Below, piece after piece: positions 1-12,300 of a stretch of DNA of 64,000 nucleotides. The notes below the pieces were generated by a model. It was not told the DNA's origin. It did not search any database and worked only from the letters and a program-made list of their open reading frames with translations. Source of the DNA: Edaphochlamys debaryana (Eukaryota > Chlorophyta > Chlorophyceae > Chlamydomonadales); the NCBI GenBank assembly GCA_016858145.1, contig JAEHOE010000075.1, positions 372,001-436,000 on the forward strand. Reading direction: 5' to 3'. A program made the position numbers and the translations under genes. Within the stretch, counting starts at the first letter, position 1, and each line of letters opens with the position of its first letter.

Positions 1-1337
1 TCGTAACCCTGCCCCCCGGCCAACCTGCTATCGCCGTTCCGACGTGCTCCTAGCGTGAGCTCCCGGACAGCAGGGGGCAGCGAGCAGCTCATTCACCTGC
101 GCTGGCTGCCACAAAACCCCCTGGGTATCTCCTGGCGGGATCCCTGGAATGGCGGGGTGGTGGGGCCGAGGGCAGGACCTGGGACACCGCCAGCGGGCAG
201 GACCCCCCTAGCTGGAACGTGTGCACAGGCAGGGGAAGGCCGTCATCTCTGCCCGTCTTGTGCCGCCGTTGGGTCTGTAAATATCTTCAAGGGCGAGGGG
301 GTGCCGTACGCGACGTGGAGTGAGGCAGGTGCCCTCCTCATGGCCCCAAACCACAGCCCGTCTCCCACTCACGCCCCCCCCCCTCGGTCCCGGCCCCTGT
401 GGCCACGACGCGCTGGCGTCTGCCACAGACGCACAGGATGACATACCGGTACGCCGCCACTACTCTCTGAGACGGGAACGCCTGGAAGACTACGCACGGG
501 TAGCCCGTTGGCCCTAGGGTTCGTGAGGTTGGGTGCTCACATGTGTTGGCATGTCCGGCCCGTTGACGTGGGGTGATTCAAGTCAACTGGACTTGTTGTG
601 AAGATCTCGTGTTGTCCCATGAACCTCTGAAGACATCTTGCGTGTCCTTGCGGGCGGTCAACACCAACATGGACGAGCAATCATAACGATCAGTCGTCGG
701 CCGTCGGGCTTGCGCGGCGCGCTCTGTGGTACACCTTGATAATCAGGCAGGCCCGAGGCCCCACCAACTTGCCACGACGTCGTGACCCCGCACAACACCT
801 CCATCACCACCGCAAAACCGCACATATGTACTCATAATCCATGCAATACCAAATATTCCAGGGTGGCGTGAATGCAGTGTAGCGCCCCCTCACGCCCCGT
901 TGTCTCTAATAATCCCTGCGGCGCGGGGTACGAGCCCTGTGTACAGCATTACGGTGCCATTATCTTACGGTACATTAAAACGCTCATACAGCCCCGCTGT
1001 ATATGCTACCTCCCCTGGGACGCAGACTCTCACCGGGCCGGGCTTCTACCCCCACGTGCCCTGCCGCTCGCCCCCGCCTGCCCCACCTACCCGCACAAGC
1101 TCCAAGCACGTGCCCCCGCCCGCCACAGGTCCCACACAAGCTCCGGAGGGGGGCCCCCGCGCCGCCAAAAGACCGGCCCGCCTCCCCCTACTAGCTACTG
1201 CACCCACCCACCTGCGTCCCTCTGCTGCTCCTCTTGCCTGCCCCTTGACCGCCCCTGTCTCCCTGCCTCCCGGTCTGTCGCCCCGTCCTCACACGACCGC
1301 TACCCACCCCCCACCCGAGCCCCCCGCCCCAACCCGC
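1..1337. other. No gene recognised; flank and 3' side of the minus-strand gene
   Basis: Open frames here are short or are C-rich low-complexity frames on the plus strand (about 1000-1340), with no convincing splice pattern or domain. The part next to 1338 should hold the 3' untranslated region of the minus-strand gene. I see no tRNA, transposon ends or tandem repeat. Confidence 0.4.
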
Positions 1338-3920
1338 TCACACCGCCACCCCCGCCTCCCGCTTGGCCTCCTCCCGCGCCCCCACCTCCAACAGCAGGAT
1401 GAGGCCCCCCAGGCGGCTGCGGGTGGCGGCCACCACGCCGTCGCAGGCAAAGGCCTGGGGGGCGGGGAGGGGATCCAGGAGCGGGGGTGTGAGGTGGGTG
1501 GGGGTGCAGGGGGACCATGCGCAGCGCCACACGGTACTGCAGGCAAGGACACATGCACCCAGCGTCCATGCTTGGACCCAGCCCTCCCCCATTACCCTTG
1601 TTGCAACGCACCCGAACACGCCACCTGCCACACCCTGGGGCACACGCCCAGCCCCGTGAGGCCCAACCCTCGACCCCGGCCCCGCGCGCACCGCAATGCC
1701 TTCGCCCAGGAAGAGGGGCAGCCCCCTTCCAAGGCACGTGTACCCCCACCCCTCAACCCCCTGCACCTCCTCCTCGCAGGAGCCCCACCTTGATCTCGTT
1801 GGCCGGGAAGAACGGCAGGCCCAGGTCCACCGCCGGCGCGGCGGGGTCCTCTCGGCACGTGGGCGAGGCGGGTAGGCAGCCGGAGAAGTCGGGGCCGGCG
1901 GAGGGGCCGGCGGGGGCGGAGGAGCCCGAGCCCGCCTGCCCCCCGGCCCCGCGCCAGGCCAGCCAGCGGGCGGCGCGGCGCCAGGCCTTGGGGGTGCGGG
2001 CCTCAATGCGCACGTGCCGGACCTGACAGGGGGGGAGGGGGGGGGCGCAGGGGGAGGGAGGGAAGTGGGCTACCACGGGGGGTTCAGGCGATGACCAGGC
2101 CAGGTGCCACTCCACTCGCTGCTCCATGCGCCGTCGACTGCGACACCGCACTGCGAGTTGAGGGCTGCTTAATACACAGGGGGTTGGGGTGGGGTGCGGG
2201 GAGGCCACACGGTACAGTATGTGCCCCCATACACCACGGCAAAAGTGAAGCCTGCTAGGCACAGCCCCTGGTGTAAACCGCACGTACCGTGTATGACAGG
2301 TGTCCCGGGGCGAGCCACTTGCTGGGGCCCCTGTGGATGGGTGGAAGCGTGGGGCCGGTGCACAGTAAGATGACATGCACCATTCGCGCTATTGTGCCCT
2401 TCCCCCAACCCTGGCCCCCACCCCGAGCCCCCGCCCCCAAGACCTCCCCCCCCCCCCTGCTTCCCCCTGCTCCCCCCTCCCACCTGAAGCCGGTGAAGAT
2501 GAAGTCCAGGTCGGTGCCGAGAGTGAACGAGTCGCCGCCGGGGGGCGCCTGGGATGGGAGGGGGGAGGGAGGGCGGAGCGCGGAGCTCGGTTGATCCTTG
2601 CAGGTCATGTGTGCTGCAACTGGCCGCGTACCACCACTCACCCAGATACACACCCCCCACCCCACCCCCACCGCCCCACCTCCAGCTCCTCCACGGCGGG
2701 TATGTACTGCACCGCCCCCACGTCCGCCCCCACCACCAGCATCCAGCGCTGCGGGGCCACCGCCGCCAGGCCCGGGTCGGGGAGGTTGGGTGCGGCGGTG
2801 GCTGAGGAACGGGGGGGGAGGGAGAGGGGCCGGTGGGTGGGTGGGTGTGTAGGGTGTGTGGACGGGAGGGGTAGGGAGGCTCGGCTCTCTACCCGCATGG
2901 GTCCCTGACTGCAGAGATTCAACCCCATACACTCCCAAGTGTCACACCTCAGCCCCTCCCCCTACTCCGACCCCCCACCCCCCCGCCCCCCCCCACCCAT
3001 GAGCTCCAGCAGCACCATGCCCCCCTCCACCACGGGGAGGGGCACGGAGCGCCGGGTGGCGGCAGCCTGAGGGCAGGAGGGCGGCGGGAGGCGGAGCGGG
3101 GAGGGCTTGGGGTCCCCCGTAGCCGCTGGAGCTGCTGCCAGTGATGCTGCCCATGCCATGGAGAGACAGGCGTCTAGCCGGGGCTTTCCTTGCTTACCCC
3201 CGTCGCCCTTTCCTCCCCTCCCCCTTCCCCTCCCCCCTCCCCTCCCCCTTCTCCCCCCTCCCCCCCACCTTCATGAGCTCCAGGATGCGCCCCCGCAGCG
3301 CCGAGGGGCCCTCGCTGGCGGCCGCAGCGCCCCCGCCGCCGGGGGAGGACAGGTAGGTCACGGCGGCCTGAGAGGGGGGTAGGGGGCAGGGGCAGGACGA
3401 GCCGGGCTTGTCAGCGCAGGGGCGTGCACGACGGCATTTGGCCATACCCTCAAGACTACCGCCCCTGGTCGATGGCACCCATACGCCGTCCCACCGCAAG
3501 TCAGCCTCCCATCCCCCCGCAGTGACTGCCGCCGCAGTGCGCCGGTCCCGCCCCTTGGCCCCACCCCCCCGCAGCCCCCCGGGGCGGCCCCCCCACCTGC
3601 AGCGCGCTCAGCTCGGACTTGGTGAAGGGCTTGCCGTACACATTGGTGGCGGCAGGGTCGGCGCCGGCAGCCGCCAGCAGCTGCAGCAGGGGTGCCGAGG
3701 AGCGGGCCGGGGGGGCGGAGGCGGAGGGGGTCGTGGTGACGGAGGTGGAGGCCGAGGCGCCCGAGCCCGAGGGGGGCGGCTGCGCGCTGCAGCGAGCCGA
3801 CGCGGGGCTGAGGCGGTGGCGGGAGGGCAGGATGGCGGGGTGCGCGCCGCGAGCAGTGCTGGTCGCAGGGCGCCGAGAGGCCGCTGGGGATCCGCGCGCG
3901 GAGGCGATGCTGAGGGCCAT
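1338..3920 (-). CDS. Conserved-looking protein of unknown function, 8 exons, about 354 aa
   Basis: I rebuilt eight exons (transcription order): 3920-3597, 3367-3269, 3066-2997, 2801-2680, 2548-2484, 2321-2288, 2022-1789, 1454-1338. They sum to 1065 nt, keep phase throughout, and use GT-AG borders. The start is the ATG at 3918-3920. The first 60 or so residues are rich in Ala, Ser and Arg with few acids, which would suit an organelle transit peptide (inference). The mature part contains the motif YGKPFTKSEL, then QRWMLVVGADVGAVQYIP, then TDLDFIFTGF, a basic stretch RIEARTPKAWRRAARWLAWR, and LPFFPANEIK near the C-terminus. I do not recognise the family; a plastid-type protein is possible. It is divergent from the dihydrouridine synthase gene with 442 bp between starts. 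The 34-nt exon 2321-2288 is needed to keep the frame. Confidence 0.6.
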
Positions 3921-4362
3921 GTTGGTCTGGCTGCCGTTACGAGTAGACGTTTGGGGTTTGGTGGAAGCTGACGCTAGGAGAAAGGTTGAAAGGCTTATAG
4001 GGGCTCAATGAGGTCGGCTGAGGTATAGCGAGCTCGGGCCGCAGCGCGGGAGCTTCAGCGGAGCCCTAGCTCGACGTCATGAGCTGTCGCAGCGCCTCGG
4101 CCGCAAGCGAGGTGCTCCGGGGAGTGTTGATTAACTCGTATCCAAGCTGTGCGTGTATGCGACGCGAACGCCAGCGTCTCTGTGCGGACTCGCGCCAAGT
4201 TGGGGGCCATGAAGGCGAGCGGTCGGCAGTCGTGCAAGCGGGCCCGGATTGCCCTGGACTCGACTGACAGGCGCCTGCGGACAGTAATCCTTACTTTGTG
4301 CGCCTCTTTACACTTCTCTGGTCACCAGGACCGCTGCTCGCTGGCGGCCGCTGAACGCGGAC
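3921..4362. promoter_or_regulatory. Divergent intergenic region between the 1.3-3.9 kb gene and the DUS gene
   Basis: These 442 bp separate two start codons pointing away from each other, so they must hold both 5' untranslated regions and the promoters. I see no clear TATA box or repeated motif. Confidence 0.4.
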
Positions 4363-7300
4363 ATGCCTTTGCCAGCGACTCTCTTCGGCCCAAGGTCCCA
4401 GCTGCTTAGCGCGAAGGAGACATCCTCAAATCTGCTAAACCTTAGCTCACGGCGGCTGGCGTCTTTGGCTCCAGCCTTATTGCGTGCCGGCGCGCATCGC
4501 GTCCTCTCCGGGGTTCAGGCACAGCAAAGAAGGCTTCCTCTTCGACCGCTTTGTTCTGTGGATACAGCGGTGGAGAGCGCCGCTCCCGCTGTAACAATGG
4601 CCCCAGACGCCGACCACACGATGGACGCGGAGGCGGAGGCCGCAGCCCTCGCGCTCGCGCCCCAAGCGGCCGGGCGCCAGCTCCTGAGCGTGGCACCGAT
4701 GTGAGCACGGGGCTCGGCGCTTTGAGCTGGGAACTTGTCTCCCCAGGTCCCTTCAACCAGGGCCCACAGCCACCACCACCGAGCCAACCGCCCCGACCTC
4801 GCTCCTTAGCTGCCACGCCCCTCCCTCTCATCTCCGACCCCAACTCCCACCTCCCCGTGCTCTCCCACTCTTCGTGCCCCTCCCCCGCCCCCTCTAGGAT
4901 GGACTGGACGGACGTGCACTTCCGGCAGCTGGCCCGGCTGCTGAGCAAGCGCACGGTGCTGTGGACCGAGATGGTGGTGGACAAGACGGTGCTGCACGCA
5001 CACGTGGGTGCAGGGGGGAGGGGGAGGAGGGAATGGGGGGGAAGAGGGGCATGAGGGGGGCGAGAGACAGGGGCGGGACTGGAGCGAAGGGGTGAGGTAT
5101 AGGGTTCTGAGGTGTGGGCCTGGCGTGGCTGGCTTTCTGCCCCAACCCACATCGCTCTCACCTTGTCCCGGCACCCTCTTCTCCTACCTACCTCCTTCCC
5201 CTCCCCTCCCCTCTAGAACCTGGATAAGCACCTGTGGTTCCCCCCGGAGCAGCGGCCGCTGGTGCTGCAGGTGGGGGGGGGGGGTAGCAGGGGGCACGGC
5301 CAGGGACGGCGAGGTGTAGCGGGCAGGGGAGCGAGCGAAGTGGGGGTGGGTTCATGCCTCGCTCCTGGCATGGGCAGGTGCTTGGGGAGGTGGCTGCTCC
5401 CGCGTGGGGGTGTTGGCTCGGGTCCTGGCGTTGCATGTGCGGGCCGGCCCGGCTGTGCTCGTGCGTGTGGCCTTGGGGTGGGGTTGGAAGGTTAACACGG
5501 CAAGTCGACGGAGGCGTGCCGAGTGCGTGGTGCGCTACTTGCCCTGCCTGCCGCTGTGGGGCTTCCTCCCCTGAGCGGTGGAGACGGATGAGTCCCGCGC
5601 AGGCACCAACCCGTCCCTCGACGCCCCCCTCCCGCGCAGCTGGGCGGCTCCGATCCCACCACCCTTGCCGCCGCCGCCGCCCGGGCGGTGTCGTACGGGT
5701 ACGACGAGATCAACCTCAACTGCGGCTGCCCCAGGCAAGGGGGCCAAGGGGACCGGGGTCCACTGGATGGGCGCGGGCAGGGGGCGGTCACGGCTGCGTG
5801 CGTGTATCTCACGAGGACCGCTCGCAACCTTGCCTCCCGTCTCCTCCCAACCATCCCGCCCCTCCCCTGCCCTCTCTCCACCCCGCCCCCTCCCCCCAGC
5901 GACCGGGTGGCCGGCGCGGGCTGCTTCGGCGCCGCCCTCATGATGCAGCCGGGCCTGGTGGGGGAGTGCCTGGCGGCGGTGGCGGAGGCGGTGGAGCGAG
6001 CCACGGCGGAGCTGGCGGCGGGGGGGGCAGGCGCAGCGGAGGGAGGCGCGGCGGCGGGGGCAGCGGTACAGGCGGGAGCGGAGGCGGGAGCGCAAGCGGG
6101 CAGCTCCGGAGACGGGGCGGAGGAAGGAGAGGAGGCGGAGGAGGAGGGTGCGCTGAGGGCCCCGCCCGCGGCGCGGGTGCCGCTGCGCCGCCCCGCGCCG
6201 CTGCCCACGCCGCCCCGGCTGACGGTCAAGTGCCGGCTGGGGGTGGACGAGGCGGACTCGTACGAGCAGCTGGTTGAGTTCGTACGGGTGGTCTCGGAGC
6301 GGGCGCCCGTACGGCACTTTGTGGTGCACTCGCGCAAGGCATTCCTCAACGTGAGGGGGGGGGAGGGGGGAGGGAGGGCATTGTTGGGAAGCGGGTGAGG
6401 AGGGGGGCGCTTCGACGCTTTCTGTCCCGTGGAGGGTAGAAACCCGGTATCCATCCTCGCTCGCCTGCACTGATCATTTCCCTTCTGCCACTCCCCCCCC
6501 CAGGGCCTGTCCCCCCACCAGAATCGCACGGTGCCCCCCCTGCGCCACCAGTGGGCCTGGGCGCTGGCGAGGGACTTCCCGCACCTGCAGGTGGGGGGCG
6601 GGGGCGGTTGTGAGGGAGGCGGGGGGCGAAGCTAGCGTGGCAAGGGTGGAGCGAGAAAAGTTTGTTCAGGTGTAGCTAAGGTGCCGCATGCTCGTCCGAG
6701 CTCAGTCCAACCTTCCTCACCCCTCTCTGTCCCCCCCCCGCCCGCTCACCCCAGTTCTCCCTCAACGGGGGGCTGCAGACCGCCCACGAGGGCCGCTCCG
6801 CGCTCCTGACCGCTCACCCCGCCGTGCCCTTCACCCGCCCCCGCCCCGACCCCGCGCACCCCGCCGCCGCCGCCGCGTCCGTCGCCGCCACGCCCGACTT
6901 CGCCGCCCTCGCCACCACCTCCTCTACTTCCCCCTCCTCCGCCTCCACCCCCTCCGCCACGCCCCTGCCCACCAACGGCGGCGGCATCGAGGGGGTCATG
7001 ATCGGCCGCGGCGCCTACAACGACCCCTGGGGCTGCCTGGCGGACGCGGACCGGGCGGTGTGGGGCGAGGCGGCCAACCCCGCCGCCAGCCGGAGGGAGG
7101 TCATTGCGGCGTACCGGGAGTACGCGGAGAGCATGCACGGCCGGTGAGGGGGGAGGGGCGGTGGAAGGGGGGGGGGGCAGAGCGGTGCCGGTAGTGGCAG
7201 CAAGGCAGGGAGGAGCATGCTCGGCCGGTGAGTGAGGAGGGGAAGCATGGCGGGCAGGCAGGGGTAGGGGCAGAGAAGGGGAGGATGGGTCTATGGTGGG

Positions 7301-8423
7301 AAGGGGTAGGACGGGGTCGCTCGGAGCAGGGGCACAGACGCGGGAGAGGTGCAGCGTCCCACAGCAGCTCCGCATCCCATTCATCTCACCGCCTTCCGTA
7401 CCGCCCCCCACCCCACCACCCCACCACCCCCAGCTGGTCCGTCAAGGCCGACGGGCACCACGACCCCTCTGTGCGCACGCTCATGCGCCCCCTGCTCAAC
7501 CTCTTCCACGGGGAGGGGGGCTGCAAGCGCTGGAAGGCGGCGGTGGACGAGGTGCTCAAGGCGGGGGCGGGGAGCATTGGTGAGGGGGGGGGCGGGGAGG
7601 GAGAGGGCTGTCACTATCGGGCTGTTGCCGCACTGTCTGAGGAGGAAGGGGAAGGGAGCGTCTGCCGGGTCTGCAGGGAAACGGTGAGGGAAAGTGCTCG
7701 GGCGGGGGAACCGGGAAGGGGGCCACATAGGTTCTTCATAACCGCCAGGCTGTGGCCGCAAGCCCTGCGGGGGAAGGGGAAGGGCGCCCTTGCAGCCCAT
7801 GCAGCCCATGCCTCGCCGCCCCTCATCCTCGGTCCCCTTCTTTGCCCTCTACCCCCCCCTCCCCCCCCCCCCCAGGCGAGGTCCTCGACGCCACGCTGCC
7901 CTTCCTGTCCGCCGAGGTGCTCGACGCGCCCCCCCGCCAGCCCGACCTGGCCGCGCTCCCGGCCTTCCCCCTGGACCCCGAGCTGCCCACACCCTCGTCC
8001 AGGGCGGGGCAGAACCAGGACCCGCCGGGGGCGGGCAGGGCGGGGGGGCAGGGGAAGGCCGGCAAGGGCAAGGGCAAGAAGAAGAAGGACAAGGGCGCGA
8101 GGGGCTCGGAGAACGGCAGTGGGAATGGTCACGCCGCGACGTCGGTGGAGGAGGCGGGAGAGGGGGTGGAGGGGCGAGTGGCTGTGGGGTGCTGCGCTGA
8201 GGCGGCGGCGGAGGCGGCTGAGGCGGCGGCGAGGGCGGAGGCGGAAGAGTCGGACGGCGATGGGGGCATGGGAGGGTCGGCGAGCGCTGGGCGTGGGGGG
8301 GCGGGGATGGGGTCCATTGTGGGAGGGGCTGTGGGGGCCACGGCGCCGGAGCGTGCGGTGGCGGCGGCGGCTGCCGGGTCGCGTGGGGAGCAGCGGCGGC
8401 GGCGAGGCTGCGTTGTGAGCTGA
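4363..8423 (+). CDS. DUS: tRNA-dihydrouridine synthase, DusA type, with long disordered insert and tail
   Basis: Flavin enzyme family reducing uridine to dihydrouridine in the tRNA D-loop. Nine exons keep phase (2214 nt, 737 aa): 4363-4700, 4898-5003, 5217-5270, 5640-5734, 5900-6350, 6504-6590, 6755-7143, 7434-7579, 7876-8423. DusA hallmarks occur in order: LLSVAPMMDWTD (FMN-binding start of the barrel), TEMV, GYDEINLNCGCPSDRV, LTVKCRLGVDEADSYE, HSRKAFLNGLSPHQNR, SLNGGLQT, and GVMIGRGAYNDPWG. The first 90 residues are Arg/Leu/Ser-rich and look like an organelle targeting peptide. An Ala/Gly/Glu-rich insert of about 70 residues splits the barrel after VERATAEL, and the last 130 residues are low-complexity. 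Oddities: the usual catalytic Cys of FGACLM is Ala (FGAALM), with a Cys four residues earlier; the intron after 5734 has a GC donor; the protein ends RRRRGCVVS, a CaaX-like end. Family call secure; activity not. Confidence 0.92.
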
Positions 8424-9363
8424 GGGGGAAGGTCGTGAGGCTGAAGAGAGGCAGTGTGCCCTGGGACGAGAGCGTGCATGACTTGGGTTCATCTAAACAT
8501 CTGCCCTTCGGACGAGGCGCAACCAGACCGATGGGTGGCGTGGATCAAACAGAGCGAGGGAAAGGGCCGAGGCCCGAAGGGCAGATACTGCGAGCGGGGC
8601 AGGTTACGACGTTCACTTGAAAGCTTCGCTCCGTGTTCCAGACCACCGCCTCATGAATGCCAGCACAGATCATGCAGCCCAAACAGCTCTACGCGACTAC
8701 GCCAGTACGCCTCCGGCTCAGCAGGCTGCTCGAGTCGCGCGGCCTCCACGCCATGCCGTCTTTGGCCAACCCTACACCTATGGCTACCTATGGCGCCTGT
8801 GCATTGGACACGGGCTTCGACCGCACTCATTACGTGCAAAACATCCGACCAGGACAGTCTCAGTTCTCCTGCATCAAAGGCCTAGGCCGCATTCGAGAGC
8901 GCAGTTTGGGCCTCCCCCAACCGCGTGTCATTTTGCAAACTGTGAATGCTTCACAGTACAACACCTGTCCCCTCACACTTCCTCCCTCGCCCGACCGTGC
9001 TTAGTGCCCGGAGGTCACACATGCACAGCTCTACCCCTCCCCCTGCCCGTCCCGCTGCCCCTCCCCACCCGCCCCGCACCCAGGGGGTTGCAGTGAGCAC
9101 CTGGGGCTGCGCTACAGTCGCCTGGCGCCCCGGAGCCCCGCAGGGCCATGGCGCCTGTAACCTTCCTCGCGCCGCCTGGCGGCTGCAGCTGCGGCGGCGG
9201 CGGTAGCGCTTCTGGCCGGCCCACCGCGGAGGATCCAGCACTCTTTCCCGGGGCTCCCCTGGCGCTACAAAGCGGTGCACGCGTCTGGTGTAGCCCCAAA
9301 CCGGCGGTGAGCCAATGGCAGCGGAGGCGGTGGCGGCGGTGGAAGAAGGCCTGGGGGTGCTGC
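8424..9363. other. Convergent intergenic region, no gene seen
   Basis: This lies between the stop of the plus-strand DUS gene and the stop of the minus-strand pseudokinase gene, so it holds two facing 3' untranslated regions. Open frames here lack splice signals and motifs. Confidence 0.5.
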
Positions 9364-12300
9364 TTACTGGGGCTGCTCTGCAGAGGCTGCCGACCGGTCC
9401 GCCGCCAGCTCCCTCAGCAGTGCCCGCACCCGCTCCACCACCTCCCCCATGCCCGGCCGTTCCCCCGGCTCCAGGCGGAGGCAGTCCCGCGCCAGCCCCA
9501 GCACCGCCTCGCTCAGGGCGGGGGGCATGGGCTCCAGGTGGGGCGGGAGCCTGTCCAGGAGGAGGGCGGGAAGCTGCCGCAGGCCATCAGGCTCGCGGTG
9601 AAGGCCGTACAGCTGATTGGGGTGGGGCACGGGGAGGGGCAGGGAGGGTCACTCGCAATGTGCGGCTGGACAAGGTGTGAAAGCGCGGACTTGATCAGTC
9701 CCACCCGACAAGCCACCGCGCTCACCTGCTCGTACCACGTTCCCAGGGAGGGGTCAAGGTTGATGAGCTCCGGGTGCAGCAGCTCGTACAGCTTGTCGTG
9801 CTTGCGCGTGATGAGCTGGCAGAAGATGACGCCCCAGCCGTACACGTCAACCTGGGGGTGAGTCATGATAAGGGCAGCGCCGCCCATTGCCACAGCCCAG
9901 CCAAGGCGTAAGCAAAAAACGAAAGGAGCCCACCAGACATGCTTGCTTGCTCACCGCCTGACTGTACACAACTTGTGCGCCGCCGTGTGGCGGAAGCTCG
10001 GGCGCCATCCACAGCTGGAAGCCGTAGCCGTCGTCGCCGTGGACCTTTCCGTCCTCATCCACGGTCCTGCTATGGCTGAAGTCCGCGATCTGCGGTTGCA
10101 AGGGTCGATGGAAGGAATTGGGACAGGGCGGAGGTAGAAGGGCGCCTGCCCCGCTGCAGACCCATGCGCCGGCCCCGACCCAGGCACTGGAAGCCCACCG
10201 TGACTTCGAGGCCGTCAGACAGCAGGACGGTGTCTGGACGTACACAGAGGTGGGCACCAGAGTGGGGGCGGCGAGGGATGAGTGGGCAGACAAGCAGACA
10301 GGCGGACAAACCTCCATCCAACCTTTCCCTTCAATACCCTTACCGGGTATGACGTTCCTGTGAACCATCTTGTTAGCGTGGAGGTACTGAACGCCCTGGG
10401 GTTGCGGAACCAAAGGATGCGGTCAGTGATGACCGGTTCGCCAGCCTAGTCCGCCTGATTGGCACCCCACTAGCCCCACCTCTGCCAGGTCCAGGGCGAT
10501 CCTCAGCTTCATGCCCAGCGTCAGCTGCCGCTTCTTCTCCGACGCACTGACAAGGACCCGATGAAGGTCCAGCGGGTGCCTGGGGAGAGGCGCATGGGAC
10601 AGGTGGAAGGGGTCAGGAGCCGAGGCCCCAGGGACCGCTTCACTTGAAGGCCTTGGTCACGGCCGTGTGCCCTCGTGCAAGCCCGTCGATCGAGAAACGG
10701 CCAGCCGCTGGGCTAGATAGGTCCCAACCCACGGTCCCAACCCGTCCCTCTCAGCTGGTCTTTCTACGTCTTACGCACACACTCAAGCCCCCGCCTGCTC
10801 ACCACTCCATGACCAGCCCCGGCTGCCGGGTGGAGGGGTCGGTGGTGATGCCGACCAAACCGACCACGCGCTTGTGGAGCGGCAGGGAGCGAATGCGGAG
10901 GAACTCCCTCCGCAGGTCCCCCGGGCGATCGTGCTTGAGCCGCTTCAGCGCTACCTGAAGGGGTGCGTGGATGATGAGCGAGGCGGAGCCGGAACGCGAG
11001 GGCCTGATGAGGCTTTCTAGATGGAGGGACTAGGGGCGGACGCTGTATCCTGGGCCCCGCGGCCAGTCCCGCTGCGACCGCCCCTCAACCCCGATACAAA
11101 CCCCTACTACTAGTACTCACCTCCTCGCCCTGATAGGTGGCGTGGTAGATGTCGGCATCCCCCAGCTGCCACACAAAGGTGGGCTCCCCGAGGGCGCTCC
11201 ACTCGACCTCAAAGCCCAGCTGCGGGTCCAGCACGCCGTACACCGGCCGCAGGTACCCCGCCTCGGCCTCATCGCCGTCCGCCTCCAGCTTGGACACCTG
11301 CGCCTTGAGCTCCTCCAGGTCCTGGCAAGGCCCGCAAGGGCACGTAAGCGTGGACTGGGAGCAGGCACCAAGCGCCCCCAACGCCGTCCTGGCCCTAACG
11401 CCCTGCACCACCTACCTTGTTGGGGTCCGCGGTGCTGCTGACCACCGCCCCGAGGCCCGCCGCCGCCAGCGCCCCCACCACCACCCGCCGCAGCTCGCCC
11501 TCCAGCTCGGCCCCATGCAGCTGCGCCACCTGCTCACGCAGGGCGGCGGCCGGCTGCCCCACCTCCTCGAGCGCCTGTCGTCGAGCAAGGCAGCGTGTCA
11601 GCGTTAGGACAGGTCAGGTCGGCGAAAAGCAGCTCGGGGCACGGCTGACAGCATGGGGAAGCAGTCGGACAGGTCAGCGTCGCAGTGTGGCCAAACACAT
11701 GAGCACAGCGCTATACGGCAGTAGGCGCACGGCCTTATCTCTAGAAAAGCAGGACGATAGGAAGCGCGCAAACTCTCTCTACTCAGGTCGGGGCAAGGCA
11801 GCTCGGGGCATTGCGCATGGGCTAAGAACGCAAGGGCAGAGTGCGCGCACGACAGCAACCCGGCACCGCCGAAGCACCCCTGGCCCGTGCTCCCCTTGCG
11901 GCATGCGCACCTCCAGCTGCGGGCGCCAGGCGGCCATGCACTTGAGCTCCCCAGCCAGGGCCTCAGACACCAGGCCGGGCGGGGCCCAGACCGAGGCCAG
12001 CTTCCTGGACGCGCTGGCGGCGCCCTCCAGCGCCGCCTTGACCGGGGGCAGGAGGGCATCTGCGGGAGCGACAACATAGTTGCACCACCGAGCACTTTCG
12101 TCAGCTGCGGGCGTACGTGATCTTTGCCGGACGCACGGAGGCCGCTCAGGCCCCCTTGCTGCGAAAGCAGTGCTAGGACTGCAGGTCGCACACACCTTTG
12201 AGGAGGAACTGCACCAGCGCGCTCTGAGGCTGTCCGCTCAGGGTCTCGAGGCAGCGCTGCAGATCGCTCAGGGGGCCCTGCGCCAGCGCCATGGCCTCAC

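Noticed and set aside
900..1793. Plus-strand 297-codon frame in Pro-rich sequence
   Set aside because: It overlaps the last exons of the minus-strand gene and has only C-rich low-complexity codons; no motif or splice support.
1338..3920. Naming this protein as a fibrillin or photosystem assembly factor
   Set aside because: A few motifs looked plastid-like, but I could not recall a firm signature; no family name is justified.
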